This document shows positions 15,430 to 22,853 of a stretch of DNA of 35,206 nt, in pieces. The notes under the pieces are model-generated. The model saw nothing but the letters and a program-made list of their open reading frames with translations. It was not told the DNA's origin and searched no databases. The stretch spans positions 1-35,206 of the forward strand of contig SVPA01000015.1 of NCBI GenBank assembly GCA_015066085.1. The letters are read 5' to 3'. Position 1 is the stretch's first letter. Each line of letters starts with the position of its first letter. Source of the DNA: Oscillospiraceae bacterium. GTDB taxonomy: Bacteria; Bacillota; Clostridia; Oscillospirales; Acutalibacteraceae. A program made the translations under genes and the position numbers.

Positions 15430-17955
15430 TTAGAAATCCCCCTGCTCAGTGCGGTTGATAATGTCGTCTTGAAGCGAACGGGAAAGGGTTGTAAAGAGAG
15501 CGCTGTAACCCGCAACACGAACCACAAGAGATTTATACTTTTCGGGGTTTTTCTGTGCGTCACGAAGGGTTTCTCGGCTGACTACATTAAACTGCATGTG
15601 GCTTCCCTTTTGGTCGAAGTAACCTCTGACCAAAGCGACGAAACTTTCAAGTCCGCTTGCCCCCGCAAGTGCGCTCGGGTGGAACTTCATATTAAAGAGG
15701 GTTCCGTTGGAAGCAATATAGTGGTCAAGTTTTGAAACCGAGTTAGCCGCAGCGGTAGGTCCTTTAACATCTCTTCCTGCTGCGGGAGAAACGCCGTCTG
15801 CAACGGGGGTGTTGGCAAGTCGGCCGTCAGGGGTTGCTCCCGTTTGTGCGCCAAGGGGAACGTTAGCCGAAACGGGATAAAGCCCCGCCTGGTACTGTCC
15901 GCCTCGTGGGTTTTTATAGTTTAGAAGAGGTCTTGTGTATGTATAGGCGACATCTCTTGCGAAACTGTCGACCTCGGGAATGTCGTTGCCGAACTTGTCA
16001 AGACTGCCGATTTTTTGAAGAAGAGCGTCAAAACGCCTTTTCTGCTCCTCGGTGCAGTTGTTTTTAACAACCGTTTCAAAAATAACCTTGACATCTTCCT
16101 CGGAAAGAACTTTTCCGTTCTCAATCATCTGACGGGCAACCCGGGCGGTAAGTTTTTCTGCCTCACGGGCGTCTAAATCCTTGCCGTAGTTATTGTCAAT
16201 CGCCTCTTTGTATTCCTGCATAGTAACGCTTTTTTCTTCGAAAACGAGTTTCTTAACGGCGTAAAGGGCGTCTGCCATATTTGCGATTCCAAAGCCTTGC
16301 GGACCCGTAAAGTTATAGATTGCTCCGCCTTCCTGAAGGCTTTTTCCTCTGCCGATACAGTCTTCAACCATAGAAGACTGGAAGGGAAGCGGACAAAGGT
16401 CGGCGTGGGCTTGGTCAATGGCGTTGTCGGCGTTAACGAGAAGTTCGATAAAGTAGTTCATCTGGGTTTTATAAGCGTCATAAAACTCCTCAAAACTTGT
16501 CATTTTGGTAACATCGCCCGTTTGGGGGCCGAGTTGAACCCCCTTGTCAACTCCGTTTGAGAAAACAAGTTCGAGCGGACGGCACATATTAAAGAAAGCG
16601 GCGTCGTGCCAACCATCCGTTTTAGCCGACTTTTGCGGTTCTACGCAACCGATAATGTTGTAATCTCTTGCGTCCTCAAGGGTAAGGCCTCGGCTTTGAA
16701 GCGAGGGAATAATAACCTCGTCGTTATAATAGGCGGGAAGACCAACTCCCGTACGGGTAACCTCGGCGGCACGAAGCATAAATTCGTGGGGGGTGCCGTT
16801 CCAGACTCTGACCGAGAAAGAGGGTTGAGGCAGAGATACGTGCAAGGTTGCGTTCATACACATATACGAAACATCATTTGTAACGTCGCAACCGTTTATA
16901 TCCTGACCTCCGACAATAAGGTTCTGGAAAAGGCTGTAACCCGCAAAGCCCTCTGCCGAAGCGGCGTCACGAACCTTGTTAAGGTCGTTGAGTTTAACCC
17001 AGATACAGTCAATAAGTTCTTGAGCAAACTCTCTTGTAATAGCCCCTTTTTCAAGGTCGGCTTCAAAATAGGGGTTCATATATTGGTCGAAACGGCCGGG
17101 AGAAATTGAATGGCCGCTGGATTCGGTCTGAAGAAGCATCTGAACAAACCAGAACGACTGACAAGCCTCGTAAAAGTTGGTTGCGCCAAAAGCGGGAACT
17201 CTTTTACAGTTGGCGGCAATTTTTAGAAGTTCTTCTTTTCTTGCCCCCTCGGCTGCCGCTGCCTCTTTTTCGGCAAGGGCCGAATATCTTTCGGCGTATT
17301 TGCAAACGGCGTCGACGCTTATAAGCACCGCCTCTAAAAAGTTGTAGCGTTTAGCATAGTCGTGGTTGGAAACCTTAAGTTTTGCCATAGCGGTTCGGGC
17401 TTCTTCGGCGATTCCCTTAAAACCGATTTTAAGAACCTTTGCGTAATCTACCGTTAGGTGACCGATTCCGTTATAGAAGTAGTTTCCGGGGGTGAAAATG
17501 TTGTGGTCAATGGCGGCAAGAGCCTCGGGAGCCATATATGCCGTTGCCCGTTCGCTTGTGGTCTTGCCCTTCCAGAAGGGGTAAACTTTTTTGAGGGCAG
17601 CCTTGGTTTCTTCCGATATATAAAAGGGGTCGGCGCTACGGGTAGCAACCGTGTCAAACTCCTCCTCAAGCCAGGAGTAAGAATATTCAGGGAAAACCTG
17701 ACAACCACGGGGCGCTTTACTGTTGCTGCCAACAATAAGTTCTAAAGGACGGATAGTGATAGGAAGATTTTCAAGGATATGAGCAAAAGCCTTGGCTCTT
17801 CTTATAATAATAGGAAGCCCCTCGGTCTTCTGATAGGACTCGGTAAGAAGAACCGCACGGTCTGCCTCGATTTCGGGCATCTTTGCAAAAAGGTGCTCAA
17901 TAAGGGCAGGAATTCGGGGCGATTTATCTATTTTTTCGGTATATACAGTTTTCAT
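15430..17955 (-). CDS. Glycyl radical 1,2-propanediol dehydratase (B12-independent)
   Basis: 841 residues from the ATG at 17955 (SD GGGAGG); the frame extends upstream but crosses the promoter. Signature enzyme of the compartment, dehydrating 1,2-propanediol to propionaldehyde. Glycyl radical loop RVAGYSALF (Gly816) near the C-terminus and active-site GCVEPQ (Cys437, Glu439). Other residues match those of glycerol/diol dehydratase: His166 in GIGHLTVDY, Ser283 in GHSISPGRFDQ and Asp451 in GWHDAAFFN, which argues against choline lyase, pyruvate formate-lyase or isethionate lyase. No encapsulation helix is seen at its N-terminus, unlike several partner enzymes. Glycerol as substrate cannot be excluded, but the aldolase in the locus favours 1,2-propanediol. 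Confidence 0.95.
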   Translation of the reverse strand: MKTVYTEKIDKSPRIPALIEHLFAKMPEIEADRAVLLTESYQKTEGLPIIIRRAKAFAHILENLPITIRPLELIVGSNSKAPRGCQVFPEYSYSWLEEEFDTVATRSADPFYISEETKAALKKVYPFWKGKTTSERATAYMAPEALAAIDHNIFTPGNYFYNGIGHLTVDYAKVLKIGFKGIAEEARTAMAKLKVSNHDYAKRYNFLEAVLISVDAVCKYAERYSALAEKEAAAAEGARKEELLKIAANCKRVPAFGATNFYEACQSFWFVQMLLQTESSGHSISPGRFDQYMNPYFEADLEKGAITREFAQELIDCIWVKLNDLNKVRDAASAEGFAGYSLFQNLIVGGQDINGCDVTNDVSYMCMNATLHVSLPQPSFSVRVWNGTPHEFMLRAAEVTRTGVGLPAYYNDEVIIPSLQSRGLTLEDARDYNIIGCVEPQKSAKTDGWHDAAFFNMCRPLELVFSNGVDKGVQLGPQTGDVTKMTSFEEFYDAYKTQMNYFIELLVNADNAIDQAHADLCPLPFQSSMVEDCIGRGKSLQEGGAIYNFTGPQGFGIANMADALYAVKKLVFEEKSVTMQEYKEAIDNNYGKDLDAREAEKLTARVARQMIENGKVLSEEDVKVIFETVVKNNCTEEQKRRFDALLQKIGSLDKFGNDIPEVDSFARDVAYTYTRPLLNYKNPRGGQYQAGLYPVSANVPLGAQTGATPDGRLANTPVADGVSPAAGRDVKGPTAAANSVSKLDHYIASNGTLFNMKFHPSALAGASGLESFVALVRGYFDQKGSHMQFNVVSRETLRDAQKNPEKYKSLVVRVAGYSALFTTLSRSLQDDIINRTEQGDF

Positions 17956-18010
17956 CACTGCGCCTCCCGTTAAAAATTCAAAAAGCATAGAAAGATATTT
18001 TTCTAACCTA

Positions 18011-18039
18011 ATATTATCAAAAAACCACCGTCTTGTCAA
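18011..18039 (-). promoter_or_regulatory. Main BMC operon promoter
   Basis: On the minus strand, TTGACA (18034-18039), a 17-bp spacer and TAATAT (18011-18016), close to consensus, 56 bp before the dehydratase start. The -35 box lies within a perfect palindrome (18030-18042). Confidence 0.8.
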
Positions 18040-18042
18040 GAC
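18030..18042. promoter_or_regulatory. Candidate operator: 13-bp palindrome over the -35 box
   Basis: GTCTTGTCAAGAC is a perfect inverted repeat of 6-bp arms around one base. Because it covers the -35 hexamer, a bound protein would block RNA polymerase, as expected for a repressor such as the DeoR protein of the operon. The protein that binds it is not identifiable from sequence. Confidence 0.5.
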
Positions 18043-18071
18043 AAAAACCAAAAAAATAAAGAAAAAATAAC

Positions 18072-18141
18072 AAAAACCCACACAAATTCATACCCAAAAG
18101 CCGTGTTTTAGGCTTTTTGGCTTAAAAATGTGTGGATTTTT
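18072..18141. other. Nested inverted repeat upstream of the BMC promoter
   Basis: Outer arms AAAAACCCACACA (18072-18084) and TGTGTGGATTTTT (18129-18141) pair with one mismatch. An inner hairpin pairs CCAAAAGCC (about 18093-18102) with GGCTTTTTGG (18111-18120). Read on the minus strand it ends in a T-rich run, so it may be a back-up terminator for the gene at 18237-19001, insulating the BMC promoter. Confidence 0.5.
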
Positions 18142-18189
18142 GCAACTAAAAACCAAAAATTTAAAGAAAAAACCAAATTTATTAACAAA

Positions 18190-18221
18190 AAGGCTCTGTG
18201 ATGTGGAAATCACAGAGCCTT
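18190..18221 (-). terminator. Terminator of the 254-residue unknown gene
   Basis: A 13-bp perfect stem, AAGGCTCTGTGAT / ATCACAGAGCCTT, with a 6-nt loop; on the minus strand it is followed by TTTTTGTT. It begins 16 bp after the stop of the gene at 18237. Confidence 0.85.
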
Positions 18222-18236
18222 AAACAACAAACAATT

Positions 18237-19001
18237 TTACGCCTTAAATTTCATTGCTTTTTGGAATTTTTTGTCCCTTGCTAAAACGGCAATCTCGTTA
18301 TTTACCGCGGTTATAAGGTGGGGGCAGTCCTCCATACGCTCGGTAGCCGTTTTAAAGCGGTCGGCGTCTTTGCCGATTGCTGCCGCAAGAACGGCAACCG
18401 TAAGGGTTGAAACCGCTTTATCTCCGCTAACGAAAACCTCGCAGAGCAGGTCAATTAGTTTCTTAACATTTTTCTTTGCCTTGCTGTCAAGGGTTTTTCT
18501 GATGGCGGGGACAAAATAGGTGGTATAAAAATCAAGGTAAAGGAATTTACCCTTAAGGGCGGTTTCCTCTTTATAGGTTTCTTTAAGTTCGGGATAGGTT
18601 GCAAGAAGTTTTGCGGTTAAAACGGCAACCGTAACAGCACCCGAAGAAGAAGCGGCCGAGGGAAGTTCGGTTTCGCCCCTGGTTTTACGGACCGATTTTA
18701 CGCCAAGCGCCTTACGGGCAGAGTCGGTAAAATCAATTCCAACGCAGACAGCGTCGTTTTTAGTGTGGCTTTCGTCAAAAAGATAGGAGGAAGCAACCGA
18801 AAACTCGCCAACATTACCGTCTGAAACATCGGCAACAAAAAGGTTGTAAAGTTTTTTTGCCTCGTCGTATTCAATTTTTATAGCCTTTGTTTCGCTTAAA
18901 AAGATATCCTTTTCTGCCTTAAAGCCGTTTTCGTCGAAGAAACTCTGCATTTCGGCGATAATCACATCATAGAATTTGTTTTCCAAGATATTCACATCCA
19001 A
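18237..19001 (-). CDS. Protein of unknown function (254 residues)
   Basis: I do not recognise the family. It looks like a soluble cytosolic protein with no signal peptide or strong membrane helix. The first ~85 residues appear alpha/beta (IKIEYDEAKKLYNLFVADVS), a low-complexity hinge lies near residues 110-123 (ETELPSAASSSGAV), and the rest is mainly helical and Lys/Ala-rich. It is monocistronic, with a promoter at 19016-19044 and a terminator after the stop. The first codon is uncertain: TTG at 19001, GTG at 18995 or TTG at 18986, all with weak SDs. Codon use is like the surrounding core genes, so it is probably an ordinary resident gene rather than a spurious frame. Confidence 0.7.
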   Translation of the reverse strand: MDVNILENKFYDVIIAEMQSFFDENGFKAEKDIFLSETKAIKIEYDEAKKLYNLFVADVSDGNVGEFSVASSYLFDESHTKNDAVCVGIDFTDSARKALGVKSVRKTRGETELPSAASSSGAVTVAVLTAKLLATYPELKETYKEETALKGKFLYLDFYTTYFVPAIRKTLDSKAKKNVKKLIDLLCEVFVSGDKAVSTLTVAVLAAAIGKDADRFKTATERMEDCPHLITAVNNEIAVLARDKKFQKAMKFKA

Positions 19002-19015
19002 AAAATATTTTACTA

Positions 19016-19044
19016 ATTATATCACATTTATTTTCTTTTGTCAC
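19016..19044 (-). promoter_or_regulatory. Promoter of the 254-residue unknown gene
   Basis: On the minus strand, GTGACA (19039-19044), 17 bp, TATAAT (19016-19021). The predicted transcript start is only about 10-15 bases before the candidate start codons, so the leader is very short. Confidence 0.65.
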
Positions 19045-19051
19045 TACAAAT

Positions 19052-19753
19052 TTATTCGAGGATTTTTCTGTTTTTCTTAAGGAGTCTTGCAAGATAAACA
19101 ACAGGAGTGTCGAGCAAGGCGGTGACAAAATAGACTAAGTACCCAAAACCGATAATTGAAATAAGGGTTTTGGTTTCATAAACGCCGAAAAAGGCAATAA
19201 GGTTGAAAAGCAGGGTGTTAACAAGTTGAGAAACAAGGGTTGAACCGTTGTTTCTAAGCCACAAAAAGCGGTTTTTGTCCTTAAAGCGTTTTTCGGTAAA
19301 TTCCCACCACTTGTGGTAAAGGAAAACATCAAGTTTCTGGGAAACGACAAACCCGATAAAACTTGCAAGTAAAAGACGGGGAGTAACCGAGAAAACCGAG
19401 TGAACAGAGGGGGAAACCCAGTCGTTTGAAGAGGGGGTGTATAAAAGCCAGGTCTGTGAAATTACAACCATAATAACGGCGGTAAAAATGCCAAGACCGA
19501 CCGCCTTGTTTGCCTCTTTTCTTCCCTCGTTCTCGCTTAAAATGTCGGTTATTAAAAAGGTTGAGGCAAAAAGGACATTACCAAGGGTTTGCTCAAAACC
19601 GAAAGCGTCAACTAAAATTAAAACCTCAATGTTAGCAAGAATTGTTGCAATAACCGTAAAGGCGAAAAGCCCCGCCTTGCCGAAAAAGCGGTAGGCAAAA
19701 AGGGTTGAGCCGTATATTATGAAAAGGGATAAAACAAGAATAATTTCGTTCAT
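19052..19753 (-). CDS. Queuosine precursor transporter, YhhQ/VUT family
   Basis: 233-residue integral membrane protein with about six hydrophobic segments. The YhhQ/COG1738 signature is visible in LLASFIGFVVSQKLDVFLYH, the following WWEF, and the NNGSTLVSQLVNTLLF region. E. coli YhhQ imports the queuosine precursors preQ0 and preQ1. The identity is backed by a preQ1-I riboswitch in its 5' leader, which would shut the gene off when preQ1 is plentiful. SD AAGGAG lies before the ATG at 19753. No queuosine biosynthesis gene is nearby, so this looks like a salvage locus. Very sure. Confidence 0.95.
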   Translation of the reverse strand: MNEIILVLSLFIIYGSTLFAYRFFGKAGLFAFTVIATILANIEVLILVDAFGFEQTLGNVLFASTFLITDILSENEGRKEANKAVGLGIFTAVIMVVISQTWLLYTPSSNDWVSPSVHSVFSVTPRLLLASFIGFVVSQKLDVFLYHKWWEFTEKRFKDKNRFLWLRNNGSTLVSQLVNTLLFNLIAFFGVYETKTLISIIGFGYLVYFVTALLDTPVVYLARLLKKNRKILE

Positions 19754-19773
19754 AAATTCTCCTTTTGGGAAAC

Positions 19774-19794
19774 AAAAAAAGCGCCCTACGGCGC
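19774..19794 (-). terminator. Riboswitch-controlled terminator of the queuosine transporter
   Basis: On the minus strand, GCGCC-GTAG-GGCGC followed by TTTTTTT. The segment CCGTAG (19786-19791) in its 5' arm and loop is complementary to CTACGG at the 3' end of the aptamer (19817-19822), giving a competing antiterminator. Confidence 0.8.
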
Positions 19795-19815
19795 AAAAGA
19801 CGGCAAAAGCCGTTT

Positions 19816-19857
19816 CCCGTAGTTTTGTTTTAAGACAGGGGGGTTTCGAACTGTCGG
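19816..19857 (-). ncRNA. preQ1-I riboswitch aptamer
   Basis: On the minus strand: stem GACAG / CTGTC, with a C-rich loop UUCGAAACCCCC between, then the A-rich tail UUAAAACAAAACUACGGG. This matches the class I preQ1 layout (P1 hairpin, then an A-rich tail that pairs back with loop cytosines as a pseudoknot). It lies between the promoter and the terminator of a queuosine-precursor transporter. Confidence 0.88.
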
Positions 19858-19871
19858 TATTGATTTTCTAA

Positions 19872-19900
19872 ATTTTAACACAGTCTGTAAAAAAAGTCAA
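19872..19900 (-). promoter_or_regulatory. Promoter of the queuosine transporter
   Basis: On the minus strand, TTGACT (19895-19900), 17 bp, TAAAAT (19872-19877), about 12 bp before the riboswitch aptamer. Confidence 0.75.
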
Positions 19901-19996
19901 CAAACCCTTAAGCAAAGCAAAGGCGAAAATCCTCCCTCTAAAATCAGGTTTGGATTATTCGTGTTTGCTTAAATAATATAAAATTTAACAATACTA

Positions 19997-20025
19997 TTGC
20001 AAAGGGGAAAAAACTGTGTTAAAAT
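19997..20025 (+). promoter_or_regulatory. Promoter of glutamine synthetase III
   Basis: TTGCAA (19997-20002), 17 bp, TAAAAT (20020-20025), then a short leader and AAGGAG before the ATG at 20059. No GlnR-like or other nitrogen-control site is evident. Confidence 0.65.
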
Positions 20026-20058
20026 CAAGGAGAATATAAACCTTTTAAGGAGAAAAAT

Positions 20059-22152
20059 ATGGCTAATGTAACTGGTTATTTCGGGGAAAACGTTTTTAGC
20101 GAGGGCGTAATGAAAGCCCGTCTTCCGAAGGAAACCTTTAAACTGGTACAAAAAGCGATACATAATAATAAGCGTCTTGACTCGGCCACCGCCGCTATTG
20201 TTGCCGACGCAATGAAGGATTGGGCAATCGAAAAAGGCGCAACCCACTATACCCATTGGTTCCAGCCGATGACCGGAATTACCGCCGAAAAGCACGACAG
20301 TTTTATCTGTCCTACCGGCGACGGAAAGGTAATAATGGAGTTTTCGGGCAAAGAACTTATCCAGGGCGAAGCCGACGCTTCCTCCTTCCCCTCGGGCGGA
20401 CTTCGCGCCACCTTTGAGGCAAGAGGCTATACTGCCTGGGACCCCACCTCCTTTGCTTTTATCAAGAATAATGTTCTTTGTATTCCGACCGCCTTTTGCT
20501 CCTATACCGGCGAGGCGCTCGATAAAAAGACCCCCTTGCTTCGCAGTATGGAGGCCTTTAATAAACAGGCTCTTCGGGTTTTGAAACTTTTCGGAAACGA
20601 AGAGGTTACCGCCGTTAAAACAACCGTCGGTCCCGAACAGGAATATTTCCTTATTGATAAGGAGTATTATTTAAGCCGAAAGGACCTTATTTATACGGGC
20701 AGAACCCTTTTCGGCGCAATGCCTCCAAAGGGTCAGGAACTTGATGACCACTATTTCGGAACAATAAAGACCCGCGTTAAGAACTTTATGACCGAGGTTG
20801 ACGAAGAACTTTGGAAACTCGGCGTTCTTTCTAAAACCGAACATAACGAGGCGGCTCCCGCCCAGCACGAACTTGCCCCCGTTTTCGCAACTACAAATAT
20901 TGCGGTTGACCACAACCAGATAACTATGGAACTTCTCCAGAGAATTGCTAAGAAGCACGACCTTATCTGTCTTCTCCACGAGAAACCGTTTGACGGAGTA
21001 AACGGTTCAGGAAAACACAACAACTGGTCAATTTCTACAAACACGGGCGTAAACCTCTTAAATCCGGGCGAAACTCCCTATGAAAACGCCCAGTTCCTTT
21101 TATTCTTGTGTGCCGTAATAAAGGCGGTTGACGATTATCAGGATTTGCTTCGAATTTCGGTCGCTACCGCAGGAAACGACCGCCGACTTGGCGCTCTTGA
21201 AGCCCCTCCCGCCGTTGTTTCAATGTTTTTAGGCGACGAACTTTCGGAAATTCTCGAGTCTATCGAGCAAGACACTCCCTACGGCGCTAAAGAAAAAGAA
21301 AATTTAAAGGTTGGCGTTCATGTTCTTCCTAAATTCCCCAAAGACACTACCGACCGCAACCGCACCGCCCCCGTTGCCTTTACGGGTAACAAGTTTGAAT
21401 TCAGAATGCTCGGCTCGTCCGACTCGGTTGCCGAGCCTAATGTAATTCTTAACACCGCAACGGCCGAAGCGCTTCGCCTTTTTGCCGACGAACTTGAAGG
21501 GGCAGAAAACTTTGAAACGGCGCTTCACGACCTTATTCAGAAGACTATCCGCAATCACAAGAGGATAATCTTTAACGGAAACTGTTATGATGAGACGTGG
21601 GAAAAAGAGGCTGAAAAGAGAGGACTTCTTAATCTGAAGACTACCCCCGACGCTCTTCCGCTTCTTCTCGATAAAAAGAATATCGACCTCTTCGCTACCC
21701 ACAAAATTTATACCGAGGCGGAACTTCGCTCCCGTCTTGAAATAATGCTTGAAAACTATTGTAAAATAGTTAATATCGAGGCGCTTACAATGGTTGATAT
21801 GGCAAGAAAAGAAATTCTTCCTGCCGTAAGTGCTTATGTTGCCGCCCTTGCTAAAGCGATAGAGGCTGTAAAGGCAGTCGGTCTTGAAACAAACGATAGT
21901 TTCGAGGCAGAAACGGCAAAAACCTTAACAAATCTTAAATTATCCGCTTTTGCTAAACTCAACGAACTTGAAAAGGCTTCGAAAGAGGCAATAAAAATTC
22001 AGGATACTGAAGAGAGAGCAAAGGAATATAAGGACAAGGTTTTAATTTTAATGGACGAACTTCGTGCTACTGTTGACCTTATGGAAACCCATACTGCCGA
22101 CGAATATTGGCCGATAGCCACCTACGGCGAACTCCTTTTTGGCGTAATCTAA
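20059..22152 (+). CDS. glnN: Type III glutamine synthetase
   Basis: 697 residues, the length of GSIII (the common GSI is about 450). It makes glutamine from glutamate, ammonia and ATP in the cytosol. Signatures: [40 protein letters not shown], and [16 protein letters not shown], with the C-terminal helical region that is special to GSIII. The start has a good SD (AAGGAG) and the N-terminal [17 protein letters not shown] is typical. Monocistronic, with a promoter upstream and a strong terminator 3 bp after the stop. GSIII is frequent in gut Clostridia and Bacteroidetes. Confidence 0.97.
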   Translation: MANVTGYFGENVFSEGVMKARLPKETFKLVQKAIHNNKRLDSATAAIVADAMKDWAIEKGATHYTHWFQPMTGITAEKHDSFICPTGDGKVIMEFSGKELIQGEADASSFPSGGLRATFEARGYTAWDPTSFAFIKNNVLCIPTAFCSYTGEALDKKTPLLRSMEAFNKQALRVLKLFGNEEVTAVKTTVGPEQEYFLIDKEYYLSRKDLIYTGRTLFGAMPPKGQELDDHYFGTIKTRVKNFMTEVDEELWKLGVLSKTEHNEAAPAQHELAPVFATTNIAVDHNQITMELLQRIAKKHDLICLLHEKPFDGVNGSGKHNNWSISTNTGVNLLNPGETPYENAQFLLFLCAVIKAVDDYQDLLRISVATAGNDRRLGALEAPPAVVSMFLGDELSEILESIEQDTPYGAKEKENLKVGVHVLPKFPKDTTDRNRTAPVAFTGNKFEFRMLGSSDSVAEPNVILNTATAEALRLFADELEGAENFETALHDLIQKTIRNHKRIIFNGNCYDETWEKEAEKRGLLNLKTTPDALPLLLDKKNIDLFATHKIYTEAELRSRLEIMLENYCKIVNIEALTMVDMARKEILPAVSAYVAALAKAIEAVKAVGLETNDSFEAETAKTLTNLKLSAFAKLNELEKASKEAIKIQDTEERAKEYKDKVLILMDELRATVDLMETHTADEYWPIATYGELLFGVI

Positions 22153-22154
22153 AC

Positions 22155-22187
22155 AAAAAAAGACGACCTTTCGGTCGTCTTTTTTTA
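22155..22187. terminator. Terminator between GSIII and the membrane protein gene
   Basis: AAAAAAAGACGACC-TTTC-GGTCGTCTTTTTTT: a GC-core stem flanked by A and T runs, usable in both directions between two converging genes. Confidence 0.92.
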
Positions 22188-22189
22188 GT

Positions 22190-22744
22190 TCACAGTTCAC
22201 GGTTTTTATAGCCTATTGCCATAAAGCAAAGGGCAGTACAAAGAATAAGGAAAAGGACTATATTAAATATAAGGGGCAGGAGTTGTACCGACGAGGCCAA
22301 AAGGCTTAAAACGAAAAGGTCGGTTATATAAAATAAAAAGGAAAGGGCACAAAAAACTATCGGTAAAAACCAAAAACGCCGTGTTAAAAGAGTTTTAGGC
22401 TTCAGAGCAAAAAGGGTTAAAGCCGAAAAAGAGGCTATCTGACAAAGGGCGGTTAAAAAATTAAGGGCAACCGAAAGGTCGGCACTGCCTTTAAAAATCT
22501 GGGTTATGCAGTAAACTAAAGGAGAAATCTGCAAAAGGGCACAAACAAGGGTGAAAACCGCTGAGGGAAGTCCTGTTTTTTTAAGGAAAAGGACAACCGA
22601 AAGCCCTAAATATGCAAGGGCGGTCTGACTAAGAAGACTGCTTATAAAAGGAAGACCCGAAACCGCCAAAAAAACGGGGGTAAAAACATAGTAGACAAGC
22701 AAAAGAGATGCCGAAATATAAAAGGAATATTTAACCTTGCTCAT
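22190..22744 (-). CDS. Small multi-pass membrane protein of unknown function
   Basis: 184 residues, almost entirely hydrophobic, with about six predicted membrane segments (roughly 7-30, 38-55, 60-84, 90-113, 123-146 and 150-176) separated by short polar turns. No catalytic or transport motif is recognised. The ATG at 22744 is preceded by AAAGGAGAG. It has its own promoter (22769-22797) back to back with that of mtaB, and it converges on the GSIII gene, sharing its terminator. Real gene likely, role unknown. Confidence 0.7.
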   Translation of the reverse strand: MSKVKYSFYISASLLLVYYVFTPVFLAVSGLPFISSLLSQTALAYLGLSVVLFLKKTGLPSAVFTLVCALLQISPLVYCITQIFKGSADLSVALNFLTALCQIASFSALTLFALKPKTLLTRRFWFLPIVFCALSFLFYITDLFVLSLLASSVQLLPLIFNIVLFLILCTALCFMAIGYKNREL

Positions 22745-22768
22745 AAACTCTCCTTTGGGTTTTTTATC

Positions 22769-22797
22769 ATTATAACATAGATTATAAACTTTTACAA
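22769..22797 (-). promoter_or_regulatory. Promoter of the small membrane protein gene
   Basis: On the minus strand, TTGTAA (22792-22797), 17 bp, TATAAT (22769-22774). Its -35 box directly abuts the -35 box of the opposite mtaB promoter. Confidence 0.7.
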
Positions 22798-22826
22798 TTG
22801 AAAAAGAATCAAAAATAAGTTATAAT
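22798..22826 (+). promoter_or_regulatory. Promoter of the mtaB fusion gene
   Basis: TTGAAA (22798-22803), 17 bp, TATAAT (22821-22826), followed by AGGAGA at 22842-22847 and the ATG at 22854. Confidence 0.75.
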
Positions 22827-22853
22827 GCTAATCAGTAAATTAGGAGAAGATAT

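Noticed and set aside
16606-17109. 167-residue plus-strand open frame within the glycyl radical dehydratase
   Set aside because: Antisense shadow of a gene with complete catalytic motifs; no SD or family features.
15430-17955. Choline trimethylamine-lyase or pyruvate formate-lyase
   Set aside because: His166, Ser283 and Asp451 follow the diol/glycerol dehydratase pattern, GCVEP is of dehydratase type, and the aldolase and PduL in the locus fit 1,2-propanediol. No choline genes are present.
17956-18081. 42-residue N-terminal extension of the dehydratase as an encapsulation peptide
   Set aside because: The extension translates the promoter region (-35 and -10 boxes) and is hydrophobic and aromatic, unlike an amphipathic targeting helix. 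The ATG at 17955 has a proper SD.
18072-18141. Riboswitch or T-box leader for the BMC operon
   Set aside because: The structure lies upstream of the mapped -35/-10 boxes, so it is not part of the BMC transcript; a terminator role for the upstream gene fits better.
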